A DNA stretch of 64,000 nt. Source: Pyropia haitanensis (Eukaryota > Rhodophyta > Bangiophyceae > Bangiales > Bangiaceae). The notes under the pieces were generated by a model that was not told the origin of the DNA, made no database searches, and worked only from the letters and a program-made list of their open reading frames with translations. A program made the position numbers and the translations under genes. Below are positions 20,079 to 30,605 of the stretch, one piece after another; position 1 is the stretch's first letter, and every line of letters begins with the position of its first letter. Location: contig SDUX01000010.1 in NCBI GenBank assembly GCA_008729055.1, positions 3,549,090-3,613,089 on the forward strand, given 5' to 3'.

Positions 20079-21344
20079 CACCCGCCGCTCCCCCTCCCCC
20101 CCCCCCCCCCTGGCGGTGACGATCCCCCCCGGCGCCCCCCCCACCCGCGTCAAGGCCGCCCTCCGCGCGCACCTCCGCGGCGCGCTGCCCGCGATTGCCG
20201 ACGCGGCGGCGGCGCTGCGGCTGGCCGCCCCCCCCGGGGTGACCGTCAACGGGCGGCCGACCACGTCGGCGGCGGTGCTGCGGGGGGGGGACGCCCTCGC
20301 CCTCCACCCGTCCACCGTCGACCGCGTGCGGGCGGCGCGGGCGGCGGCGCGGGCGGGGGTGGTGGGGGGGGGGGGGGGGGGGGGGGTGGGGGGGGGGGTG
20401 CCGGGACAAGGCCCGCCGGCCGCCGCTGTTGCCAGCGGTGGTGGCGGCGGTTGCGGCATGGACGGCGGTTGCGGCATTGACGGCGGTAGCGGCAGCGGCG
20501 GCGGCGGCGGCGGCGGCATTGGCGGCGGCGGTGACGGCGGCGGCGGCGGCGGTGGCGGCGGTGACGACAGCGGCGGCGGCGGCGGCGGCGGCAGAGGCGG
20601 CAGCGGTGGCGGCGGCGGCGGGCAGGCGGGCGCGGCGGCGGTGGGCGCGCTCGGCGGTGGGGTGGACTTGGCGGGGGCGGCGCCCGCCGCGGGGGGGGTG
20701 CTCGTCGCCGCCCCTGGGTGGCTGCTGGTGGCCAAGCGGCCGGGCCAGCCGCTGCGCGGGACGCCCCTGGCGGTCGTGGACGGGCTGCCGCCACCGCCAG
20801 CCGCCGCCGCCGTCGCCACCCCAGCCGTCGCCGCCGCCGCGGCCGCCACCACCGCCACCGTCCCGGCAGGCGACACTGCCGGCAGTGAGGCGCGGCCGGC
20901 CGGCTGTGTTCCCCCGCCCCCCCCCACCCCCCCCACCCCCCCACCTCTCCTCGTGCCGAGTGGGTGGTCGTTGCGGGCCTCTCCCGCCCCGTCGGTGGGG
21001 CGGTGCTGCTCGCAGCGTCGGCCGCCGCCGCCGCCGCCCTGGCGGCGGCCGGCGTGGAGCAGACCCTCCGCGCAGTGTGCCTGTGGCGGGCGGCGGGCGG
21101 CGCCGCCGCGGCCGCCGCCGCCGCCGCCGCGGACCCGCGGCTGACGGTCGTTGGCGGCGGCCGCTGCACGGCGGGGGAGCTGGTCGAGGTGGACGTGCGG
21201 GTGGTCCTGGGGGGGGGGCACCGGGGGGGAGGGGGGGGGGGGAGGCACCTGCCGCGCCTGCGCGGCCCGCCACCACCGCCGCGGGTGGCAGCGACGGCGT
21301 CACCGCCGTCGGCGGCGACGGGCGTGGCGGGGGCGGTGGCGGGG

Positions 21345-21390
<46 letters not shown>

Positions 21391-21940
21391 CGGCGGCGGC
21401 GCGGGCGGCGGCGCGGGCGCGGCGGCGGCGGCGACGGCCGCCCCCCCGGCCGTCCCCACCGCCGAGCGGCCGACCGAGTCGCTGCGGCGGGAGCTGGCGC
21501 GCCTCGGCCTCCCCGTCGTCGGCACCGCCACACACTGCGTGGCGACCAACGGCACGCGCGCGCGGGGCGCGTTCCTCGCCCTCACCCGCCTGCGGGTGGG
21601 CGCCGCCGCGGCGGCCGGCGCCACGGCCGCCGCCGTGGGCGCCGGCGATGGGCGTGTGGTGCCGGCGGCGGCTGCCGCCGCCGTGGCCACCGCGTGGGCG
21701 CCCGGGGGGGGGTGGTGGGAGTGGCGGCTGCCGCTGCCGACCAAGTTTGGCGCCCTCCGCCGGCGGGAGGCGCTCTTTGTTGCCCGCCGCGACGCGCGGG
21801 AGGCGGCCGAGTACGGGCCGCCGCCGCCGCCCCCGCCGCCACCGCCGCCACCGCCACCGCCACCGCCGCCGCCGCCGCGGGCGGGCGCGCCGCCACCCGA
21901 CGGGGCGGCGGCGGTCGCCGCCGGCGATGCCACCCGCGGC

Positions 21941-21976
<36 letters not shown>

Positions 21977-23384
21977 TGTGGCGGTGGCGCTGGGGACGGT
22001 GGGCGCGTCGCCACCTCCCCCCCCCCCCCCCCCCGGCGTGGCGGACGCCGTCTCGGCGGTGCCCCTGGCGTACACGCACGGCCGCAAGGCGTTTTGGGGG
22101 CTAACGCTGGCCGTCACCCCCGACGTGATGGTGCCGCGGCCCGCCACCGAGGTCGCCGTCGCCGCGGTGCTCGACGCGCTGCGGGGCGTGCCGCCGCCCG
22201 CGGCGGTGCTCGACGCGGGCACCGGGTCGGGGAATATCGCGGTGGCGGTGGCCGTCGCGGCGACCGCGGCGGCGGCGGCGTCGGCGGCGGCGGCGGCGGC
22301 ATCGGGGGCAGCGGCGGCGGCGGGGGTGCCCGCGACGCCGGCAACGGCCGCGGCGGCGGCCGCCGCTGGGGCGGCGGCTGCGCCGGGGCCCACCCGCGGG
22401 GTGCGCGACGCGGGGACGCGGGGCGGCGGGGCGCCCACCCCCGCACCAGCCCCCGCCCCGGCCGTGCGCGTGGTGGGCGTCGACACCAGCGCCGCCGCCC
22501 TGCGCGTGGCGGCGACCAACGCGGCGCGCCACGGGGTGGACTCTGTGGTCACCCTCGGGTTTGGGGACTTTGCGGCGCTCGCCGACAGCGCCGCCGTCGC
22601 GGCGGGCGCCCCCTACGACGTCCTCGTTGCCAACCCGCCGTACCTGACGCCCGCCGAGCACGGCGGGCGCCGCCTGGGGCGGCTGTGCACCCACGAGCCG
22701 GCCGCGGCGCTCGTCTACGTCCCGGCGTCCACGACCGCGGCGGCGGCGGCCGCCGCCGCCGCCGTTGCCGCAGACGACGCCGACAGTGGGCGCGGCAACG
22801 ACGACGGCGTCGGCGGCACGCGCGTCGGTGGCCAACGTAGCGGCACGGTTGGGGGTGGGGCGGCCGCCGCCGCCGCCGCCGCCGCCGACGCCGACGGCCT
22901 GGGCGCCTACCGCGCGATTGCGGGCTCCCTCGCGGCGGCCGGCACGCGGCTGCTGGCGCCGGCCGGCGCCGTCGCGCTCGAGGTGCCCGCCCGCCGCGTG
23001 GCGAGGGTGGTGGCGGTCATGGCCGCCGCGGGGCTCGCCGCCACCCGCACGCTGACCGACCCGTGGGGCAACGCCCGCTGCGTGGTCTTCCGGTGGGCCG
23101 CCGCCGCCGTCGCCGCCGCCGCCGCCGCCGCTGCCGCCGCCGACGCGGCGTCGGAGGGGGGGGTGGCCGCGGCGGCGGCGGCGGCGGCGGCGGGTGGGGG
23201 CGGCGACGCGGGCCGTGGCGCCGGCACGTCGGTTGGCCACGACCGGCGGGGCGTCGGGCATGGAGCGGCGGCGGCCGTCGGGGCGGCCGTTGATGGCGGC
23301 GCGGCCCCACGGGCGCCCACTCCATCGTCGGGGGGCACCGGCCAAAGAGGTCCGCTGGGGGCTCCCCCCTCCTGCCCGGTTTGA
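19963..23384 (+). CDS. Pseudo-RluA domain fused to PrmC/HemK methyltransferase (homopolymer frameshifts)
   Basis: N-terminal part: an S4-like RNA-binding segment (GVTVNGRPTTSAAVLRGGD) near 20237-20300, then RluA-like strands (GWLLVAKRPGQP near 20720), WVVVAGLSRPVGGAVLLAAS near 20960-21020, and the RluA end motif SLRRELARLGLPVVG near 21478. The catalytic RluA motif HRLDxxTSG is replaced by AGLSRPVGG, so the Asp is absent and this half is probably inactive. C-terminal part, in one frame from about 22030: VPRPATEV, the SAM loop VLDAGTGSGNIAVAVA (about 22205) and the NPPY motif at 22632-22643. These mark a PrmC/HemK glutamine methyltransferase, which modifies the GGQ of release factors, here presumably organellar. 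The frame passes 1 to 0 near 20911-20945, 0 to 2 near 21211-21242, and 2 to 0 near 22018-22035, always in G or C runs. The start (19963, 19987 or 20011) is uncertain. Confidence 0.7.
20364..20398 (+). repeat. Long G homopolymer (G23-T-G11)
   Basis: Twenty-three consecutive G, one T, then eleven G, inside the linker between the S4-like and RluA-like parts. It could form G-quadruplexes and is a likely site of sequencing length error. Confidence 0.85.
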
Positions 23385-25647
23385 AAGTCAATGGCGCGAC
23401 CCGCGCGCGGTCCCGCCGCGGTCACCCACCCAATCCCGCTCCTGGCGTTCACGCCCGGCCGCTGCCGGCGACTGGCTCGCCCGCCAACGTTGGGACGCAC
23501 GCCGCCCACTCGCCGTGGCTGACGGCCGCCAAGACGCCGGCGACGCCGCCCACGTGGCCGGTGCAAGGCGCGGCGGCGAGGGACGACCGGCCTGTGGCGG
23601 CCGCCCTATGCCGCTTCCTCCGCCATCAGGGGATTGATATCTCTTTTCGTCGCGGCACAGAGGAGGGAGGCGGGCAGTGAGGAGGGCAGGGGTGGAGGGG
23701 AAGGCGTGCAAGAGGCGCAGAGTGGAGGGGTCAGGCGCGGTTGAGGGGGGACCACGCCGCTACCGCGAGCGCGCCGCCGCCGCCGACCCCCGACGGGTGG
23801 AGCGTAGAACAACCGGGGATCGAGCCGGGCGCGGCTGGCGGCTGAGAGCAGTACGTCCCTCCTCTGTCACCCCCCTCACCCCGTGGGAGAACAAAGGCGG
23901 GAGCGTGCACGTCCCGCCTGCGTCGGTCTCAACCGCGCAGTACGCAAGGGCAGGTCAGCGGCGGGGCGCTCGCGCTCCCCTCGTCGGTCGTGTCCCCTGC
24001 CTTGCGTCGGCGGCGGCGGCTGACGCAACGGGGGCGGGGGGGGGCTCGGCGGGGCGCCTCGGCGGGCCGCGGCCCACGGCTACAGCGCGAGGGGTGGGGG
24101 CAGGGCGCGTGGGGGGCGCGGGTGGCGTGGGAGGCCGCGACGGCACACCCCCCCCTAGTGATTCACGGCCGTTGACACGGACGGCGCCGCCGACGCCGCG
24201 ACGCTGCGTGACGCGCGGCGGCCTGAGCGCTGGGGGCAGCGCGCTCCAAAAGTGGTGTCCGCGCCACTCGGCTGGCCGCCCTGCTGGTAGGGCGGGTGCT
24301 ACCCCGCAAGGCTCTCGCAAAATGCGTGTCCGCCGAGCCTCCCCCGAGTGGCCCGTCGGTGCAGCCCCGTTACCTATAGCGACCGTTTCTGGCCGCCACA
24401 CATTCATAGGATGCAGTCCTGCCAGCCACGGACCCTATTCCCCCTCCCCCCTCCAGACTCGCACTTTGCCCGATGTATACACAACGTCCCAAGCCTCCAG
24501 ACTTTATTCTCTTTCTGTTCTGACGAGGAGCGCGAGAAGGCTGGCCCGACAGCAGAGTGGGTTGGGCTGTGCCCACGGCTCGTCGCGGGGCGGGGTGTGA
24601 CTCACCCACCCCCTCCTCACGGCAGGGTGGCTGCATCAGCATCAGCGGGGTCAGGGGCGCGCCCGCCCGCGCCGCCGAAGGGACGGCCCCGCCACCCGCG
24701 CAACGTCAACGTCGCAACGGCGACCGGCAGTGCGGCAGCGGGGGTGGTCCGCCCGTCGCGGCTCTCTTGGCCGCTCCGCGGCCCCGGCGGCGCGCGCGCA
24801 CGTGGAGCGTGCATCTCCCCCCGGTCCGCCGCGAGAATCTCGATCGGGCGGGGCCCGTAGCCCCCCCCCCCGCTTGGGCGTCTGGGACTGACGTCCGACG
24901 CTGGCCCGCCGGGCGGTGCCACCGCGCGGCCCCGTCATGCTCGTTCACTCTCTCTGGTCCACGCCTCCACCCGCACCGGTCTGATGGTGGGGCGGCCGCC
25001 CCGTGGCGGCCCCCACGTCGCCGCGGGGCGTCCACGCTCGCCCAATCCCCGCCGCGGCGCGGCGGCGCGACCACAGCGCTGCACCCCGCCGCGGCCGCCG
25101 CCGCCGCCGCCAGAGCCCGGCCGGGGGTCCCCGCCGCCGACGTGCGCGGCGGCGGCCTGCCGCCGGCTGACGCTGGTGGGACGAGGGCGGACACAACCGA
25201 GGAGGCGGCGATCGCCGCGCCCCTCGTGTCGGGGCCCTCATCGCGCGACAGGCCTCCGCGCGCGCGCCCCCCCCGCCCCTCACCCCCACGTTGGTGACAC
25301 GGTGTATCATACGTTGGTCCGTCTGCAGCGGCGGGGATCCGGTACAGCGGCCGGTAGGGTGGCGGGTGGTGGGCAGGGGGGGTTTGTAGAGGGGGTCCCC
25401 CCCAGGGGGCGCCCCGCGTCGCTCAATACCGACGCGTGGCCGCCGCCCCCGCGCCAGCCGACGAGCCCACACCAGCGCGCCCCCGCCCGGTGCTGTCGTG
25501 TGCCCCGGCGTGGCCGCGCGCAGGCCCGCGTCCGAGCTTGCGCTCTCTGCCCGCCCGCGGCGCGCTGAAAGCGGGGCCGCCCCCCGCAGCCGCAGCGCGT
25601 GCACCCCCCTCGTCCGCCCGCCTGTCCCGCCTGTCCCGCCCGGCGCG

Positions 25648-25699
25648 CCCGCCCCGCCCGACCCGACCGCCCGCCCGCCCCGCCCGACCCGACTGCCCG
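25648..25699. repeat. 26-bp tandem repeat, two copies
   Basis: The unit CCCGCCCCGCCCGACCCGAC is followed by CGCCCG in copy 1 (25648-25673) and TGCCCG in copy 2 (25674-25699). It lies within a larger CCCG-rich tract; non-coding. Confidence 0.65.
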
Positions 25700-26174
25700 C
25701 CCGCCCGTCCGCTCGACCGACCGGCCAAGCCTCTCTTCGCCCGCCTGGGCCCTGCCGGCGTCCTGCGGTGGCGTGCATGCACAGCTGGCCGCGGCGCCCG
25801 TGTCCCACCGAGCCGCCGGCCTCTGCGCGCGCTGATATCAGCCGGGACCGCCCGCGCTCCGTTGGTCTTGGTGCGGTTGTATCAGCAGCAGCCCGCCCCT
25901 CGAGCCACCATCTCCATCGCCCACCGCCGCCGCCGCTGCCGAGCGGTTCCCAGCCCCCTCCTCCCCGGCGCCACCTGGTCTCACCTGCTCCCTCCTCCCC
26001 CCCCCTTTCGCTCTCTCTCTGTCCCTATCACCGCTGCCCTTGGCCGGCCCCACTGTCGCGCGTCTCGTTTGGTCCAGGCTGCTGGCGCTGTCATCTGCTG
26101 CCACGACGGCACGTCCCCGGAACAAGACCACGACGGCGGGCCCTAGGCGGGTTCGGGCAGCCGCCCTGCTCCTC

Positions 26175-26180
26175 ATATAA
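26175..26180 (+). promoter_or_regulatory. TATA box for the small acidic-protein gene
   Basis: CATATAAG in otherwise GC-rich sequence, 161 nt upstream of the ATG at 26342. With initiation some 30 nt downstream this leaves a leader of about 130 nt, a normal arrangement. Confidence 0.5.
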
Positions 26181-26341
26181 GCTGGACGCCCGCCGGACCG
26201 ACGCTCCACACGACGGCGGGCCTGAGCTGCGTCGCGCGCGGCCACCGCGCTTCCCCGCCGGACTCGACGGTCGCCCCTTGAGCGCCCCGTCTGTTGGCTT
26301 CCGGTCGGCGACGCCGCGGCGCTTCTTCTCTCCCCAGCAGC

Positions 26342-26794
26342 ATGAGCTGCACGACCACCCTCCCGCTGCCCCCAACGCATGCGCGGTGGATCCAGAGCTC
26401 TTCCTACACCTACAACGACTCGACCTCGCAGAGCGCCATCAATAAGACAGTTCGGAACCTCGTCGAGTACGCGTCGGCCAACGTGTCTGTCGACACGCTC
26501 GCCTCGTACCACTCGTCCTACTCGTCCTACTACTCTGACTCGTCTGTGTCGTCTGATGGTGATGACGACGACGAGTCGAGCGTCAGCCTGACCTCCCACC
26601 CGCTGCGGTTCCTCGAGGAGGTCGCGTCTGAGATTGGGGAGTCCGAGGCCGTCGCGCTGGCGTGTGTGACCACCTACGTGCGTGCCGTCGCGGACGAGGA
26701 CGACGTGTTCACCCGCCGCTGGGGGGGATGTGACACCGCGTCGGTGTACGCAGACCTGGGCGTGTACCACACGTCCGGGGGAGAGAGCTGGTGA
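26342..26794 (+). CDS. Small Ser/Tyr/Asp-rich protein, 150 aa, function unknown
   Basis: ATG 26342 (CAGCATGAGC) to TGA 26792-26794. The composition differs from its neighbours: no poly-Gly/Ala, lower GC, normal amino-acid mix. Residues 50-85 are a Tyr/Ser-rich then acidic linker (YHSSYSSYYSDSS, DGDDDDESS). The C-terminal half looks globular: LRFLEEVASEIGESEAVALA followed by CVTTYVRAVADEDD. The spacing faintly recalls the start of a cyclin box of the PHO80 type, but this is too weak to name. The last codons (AGCTG then GTGAGATG) also form a good splice donor, so the gene may continue through an intron into an exon I could not identify; in that case the stop at 26794 is intronic. A TATA box lies upstream at 26175. 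Confidence 0.6.
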   Translation: MSCTTTLPLPPTHARWIQSSSYTYNDSTSQSAINKTVRNLVEYASANVSVDTLASYHSSYSSYYSDSSVSSDGDDDDESSVSLTSHPLRFLEEVASEIGESEAVALACVTTYVRAVADEDDVFTRRWGGCDTASVYADLGVYHTSGGESW

Positions 26795-28027
26795 GATGGC
26801 GACGCGTGGGTGGCTTGGCAGTCTCCACGGGGAGCAGACCCTGGGCGGTTGCTCCATTGTGTTGGTAGCGCGCCAAGCGTGCCGCGACCCCTCCATGGCG
26901 CTGCAGGCAACGCGCTGAGGTGCTGGCTTCTGGCTCCTCGTGTGCACTCCGGTGTGGGTGTGCGTGCGCGTCTGCCCGGGCAGTTGCTAGCGCGGGTCAC
27001 CGGTCGTGTGCGTGGATGTCGTAGACTTGAGTGAGACAGCCGTAGCATGATTTCGTAGGCCACCGGCAAAGCTGCGTACTCCGAGTCAACCACACCGGTG
27101 GCGCTGGGTCTGCTTGTAGCCTAGACTGGGGGGCGCACGTCGGTACATCGCACCACTCCGTTTGTAGCCACTCGTCGCCGTGTGCGTCCGTAACGCGCTG
27201 GTGGCTGGCGGCCGTGGGGCACTAGAGTTCCGACCCGTCTCCCATCCACGGCTGACCTGGTGGCCAGAGATGCTCGAAAACTGTGGCGGTGAGTAGTAGT
27301 TAACGCTTCAGTGCCATCCCATATAGGTGGCTACCGAAATACACCGAAGGGGGAGGGCGGAGGGGGGGAAGGGAGCCGCGGAGAAGAGCAACACGCGGCG
27401 TCCCGTCCCAACGTGGGGCAAAAACTATTGCACACGCAAGCCGCTTCCCCGCGGCAAGCAGTGTCTCGCCGAGGTGGACGAGTCGAGAGCTGGGGAGCGC
27501 AGCCGCCCGCAGCGGCCACGGGCGGCGGTGCCACTCTTGTGCGTGCGGCGGCGTCACTCTTGCGCAGCCAAGAGGATACGGGAAGAGCCGAGGTTGATAG
27601 GGGAGGGTGAACGATGCAGTCGCAGCAGCCGCACGTCTTGCGTTGGCACCAACTTGAACGGATGGGGGTGCGGTCCCCCCGGGATGGCCGCACGCTGCAG
27701 TCGCCCGGTGAGGGTGCCGCCAGCCCAACCAGCGCGGGCGACGGCCACCGCGCCGCTCCAGCAGGCGCACCCCGCCACCATGTGAGGAGGCGGCGAGGCG
27801 CCCCACGGCGCCACGTCCACGGTCCGCCTTGGCACGGGATGCCTCGCCACGAGGCCAGCGCACACCACCGCATCGCCCATGGGATGCGCCACGCCACCAC
27901 CCTGGCGCGCGGCTGCCAGCCACCGCGAGGAAGGAAGAAGTGACGAACACCCAAGAAAAGTTGGGCGGGCCGCCCCAACGACAGCACCCCCAGAGGAAAG
28001 GTAGGAAGGAGCACCCCCGCCGGGGGG
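26795..28027. other. Intergenic region, convergent 3' flanks
   Basis: No gene recognised. It may hold downstream exons of the small acidic-protein gene if that gene is spliced, but I found no convincing continuation. Confidence 0.35.
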
Positions 28028-28792
28028 TCACGCGACCAAGCTCACCACCGCCACCCGCTCCGCGGCGGTCAGCCCACGCAGGGGGTGGTGGTCATACCGG
28101 CGCGCGGCGGGGGACGCCCCCATGCCTACCGCGGACGGCGGCGACGGCGCCATCGTCCCCGCCAACGATGCGGGGCCGCCGTCGGCCGCCACCGCGTCCA
28201 CGTCCGCGGCGGCGGCCGCGGCGACACCCAGCGCGTCGTCATTGCACAGCGGGCAGCGAGGCGCTTTAACCGCCCACCGCAGGATGCACGACGGGTGGAA
28301 GGAGTGGCCGCACGGCAGTCGCGTGCGGCCGCGGCGCGGCGGCGCCGTCGCCACGCCCGCACCGCCGCCGCCGTCCTTTTCACCACCGCCGCCACCCTTG
28401 TCCCCACCGGCGCCCCGCGTCACCGCCGGCGGGTCATCCCAGCCGTCGAGGCAAATCACACACAGCGCGTCCGCGTCGGCGGGCGCCTCCTCGTCCACCA
28501 CGTCGCCCGCCTTGCCATTACCGGCGCCGGCGCGCGTCTTGGTGGCCCCGCCATCCGCGGGGGAGGCGGCCACGGTCAGGTGGGCGAGCGCGGCTCGCAC
28601 CCGCCGCCGCACCGCGGGCGGGGGGGCGGCGATCCACGGCGCCGCCGTCACGGCGTCGGCGGCGGCGGCGGCGTCGGCCGCCTCCTCTTCGTCGGGCCGC
28701 CGCTGGTGGGAGAGCCACAAGAGAAACGCGTAGATGGCCAGCAGGGGCGCCAACGTGCCGACCGCGATGAGGATCGAGCGGGACTGCGACAT
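28028..28792 (-). CDS. Membrane-anchored RING-H2 E3 ubiquitin ligase, 254 aa
   Basis: Probable E3 ligase of the small ATL-like class. The start chosen is ATG 28792 (MSQSRSIL); the frame is open a little upstream, but the earlier residues are Pro/Cys-rich leader-like. One membrane helix lies at about residues 6-27 (ILIAVGTLAPLLAIYAFLLW), followed by a basic-acidic boundary QRRPDEEE that places the RING on the cytosolic side. The RING finger is C3H2C3: CVIC at about 110-113, a long Gly/Lys-rich insertion (about 35 residues) where family members have some 14, then CGHSFHPSC and CPLC near 183. All eight zinc ligands are present. Pro/Ala-rich linkers surround the RING. The insertion is unusual and may be species-specific. 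The substrate is unknown. Confidence 0.85.
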   Translation of the reverse strand: MSQSRSILIAVGTLAPLLAIYAFLLWLSHQRRPDEEEAADAAAAADAVTAAPWIAAPPPAVRRRVRAALAHLTVAASPADGGATKTRAGAGNGKAGDVVDEEAPADADALCVICLDGWDDPPAVTRGAGGDKGGGGGEKDGGGGAGVATAPPRRGRTRLPCGHSFHPSCILRWAVKAPRCPLCNDDALGVAAAAAADVDAVAADGGPASLAGTMAPSPPSAVGMGASPAARRYDHHPLRGLTAAERVAVVSLVA

Positions 28793-30605
28793 GGTGCAGC
28801 TGCGAGCGAGACAGCGGTGGGGGGGGAAAGGGAGTGGGGGGCAGGGAGAGTGAGGATCAACTGGCAACGAGGGACGCGGGGCGGGGGTCTCACCAAATGG
28901 ATGAGGAGAGCGGGGGTCTCATAAAAGGAGTGAGGTGTGCACGAGTCCCAACGCGGTGCCACCGCAGCACGGGGGACGGGAGAGCCGCGACGACGACGGT
29001 GGCGCGTGGAACACGGCGTACATGATGACGGGGTGGCGGCCCAGTGGTGCGGCAGCGGCCTGCCGACATCGGCTGCGGTGGCAACTGTTCCACTCGATTC
29101 GCTGGAGAGGTGGACTGGGTAGGACACAGCCGCGTTCACTCGGCCGGCCGCCTCCATCAACTCCGTCGGATCCACCGCATCGCAGGCAGAGGTGCTGGCA
29201 AGCGCCGGCGGACGCGTGCCGCACGCCCGCCGGAGATCTGTGCAGCAGGTGAGATTCCGATCAGGCCAGCACATGACAGCCAATCAGCGTATAGCCGTTT
29301 CCTGTGTCAGCTACGCACCAGATATTGGTGTCCACCTTGCCAGATGTATTTCATCCGCGTCGACCAATGGAGTGGAATGTGAACAGACAATGCTTACATG
29401 ATGACCTCGAAGTAATTGATCTAATGAGGCTTACATCGGGTCTGGCAGCTCGACTGGGTCTTGACCTGGCGGACCGACTTGATGCCGTGTTGCGGCCGAA
29501 AGCGGACGACACTGCCGATGGGGCCCACCCAGCCGCCCTGCTGGCGCACCTCGCGGGCAGGCACGGGGAATCTCGCGGGCCCGCTGTTGTTCTTTTTCTA
29601 TTTTTCTTTTTCACGTCCCCGCCCAGCAACGCGAGGCGCGCCCTTTTCGCCTGTGGCCCAGCCGATGCAGCCACCCCCCCCCACAGACGCGCGCGCTCCC
29701 CACAGGGCCACGTCGGTGGGGACCGCCGCCCTTCATCCCCCCCCCCAAACGCCCCCCCTCGGGCACTGCGTCGCGGGCCAGTCGGGGGCCGGCCTGCGTT
29801 CGCGCGCGCGCGTGCGCGCACACATAGGCCAATCCGCGTCGTGACGGCGGCCAGTCAGCGGCGTCGGCGCGTCGCAACGGGTTTGCGTCGGCAGCCAACC
29901 AGCGCACGCGGCGGCGGTGACGTGCCGTCTCTCGCGCCCGTGCGTAGCTAGAGTCATCGCGCCGCCAGCGGGGTGGTGGCTGTGCACGACCCCCCCCGCC
30001 CGCGGCGCCGTCGCCCGGTTGGTTGGGTGCGAGCCGCCTCCATCGGCTTGTTTTGGCGGGGCGTGTCCCGCCTCCCCCCGGTTGGGCAGGGAAGCGTCGT
30101 CTTCCCCGCCGGCCCGCCGCGGCCTTGCGCTCACGGCGTGCGGCTGCCGCCTGCCCCCGCTCCCCCCTGTTTTTCTTCTGCTTCTCTCTCTCGCCCCGCG
30201 GCGCTGCGGGCGGTTTCGGTGCGGCGTGCTGCTGGCGGTGCTGGCGGCGTGGCGGTGCTGGTGGTGACGGCGTCGGCGGTGGCGGTGCTGCCGCGGAGCC
30301 GCCCCCGCGGGCGGGCTGTGGATTGATCGGCGGTCGGGGTGGCGGCGGCGGTGGGGGTGGTCTGCGGTGTCGCCGAGCCGGGCGGCCGATTGTCCCGCGC
30401 TGCTCTTCTGCCTGGCCGTTGTATTCCCCCCCCCCCCCGTGGTTGACCGTTGGCTGGACGCGTTGCCGGTTGTGGTGGACTGTGGTAGACTGTGGTGGAC
30501 GGCCTGTTGTGTGTGACGTGCGGGTGGTTGGTGCCTCCGCGGCGTTCCTCGTGGGGGGGCTGTGCCCGCCCGCCCCGCGCCGCCCCTTTGGTCGGTCGGC
30601 CGAGC
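28793..30605. other. Divergent promoter region of RING-H2 and NF-YA genes
   Basis: 1.8 kb between divergent starts. It holds CCAAT motifs at 29280-29286 (CCAATCA), 29364-29368 and 29829-29833, and an AT-rich stretch around 29240-29420. A short plus-strand frame from 29364 (DLEVIDLMRLTSGLAARLGL) has protein-like character but cannot be linked to a gene. Pyrimidine-rich sequence at 30165-30200 precedes the NF-YA leader. Confidence 0.45.
29280..29286 (+). promoter_or_regulatory. CCAAT box (CCAATCA) between RING-H2 and NF-YA genes
   Basis: AGCCAATCAGCG is a near-ideal NF-Y binding site, 488 nt upstream of the RING ATG and 1.3 kb upstream of the NF-YA ATG. A second CCAAT lies at 29829-29833. Confidence 0.45.

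Larger units (their letters stand above)
23385..26341. other. Long intergenic region, no gene recognised
   Basis: Nearly 3 kb in which no frame shows a known protein or a clear intron-exon pattern. Positions 23630-23660 and 24390-24530 are relatively AT-rich. Positions 25560-25740 are a C-rich low-complexity stretch with a 26-bp repeat. The last 400 nt are C/T-rich leader-like sequence in front of the next gene. Confidence 0.4.
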
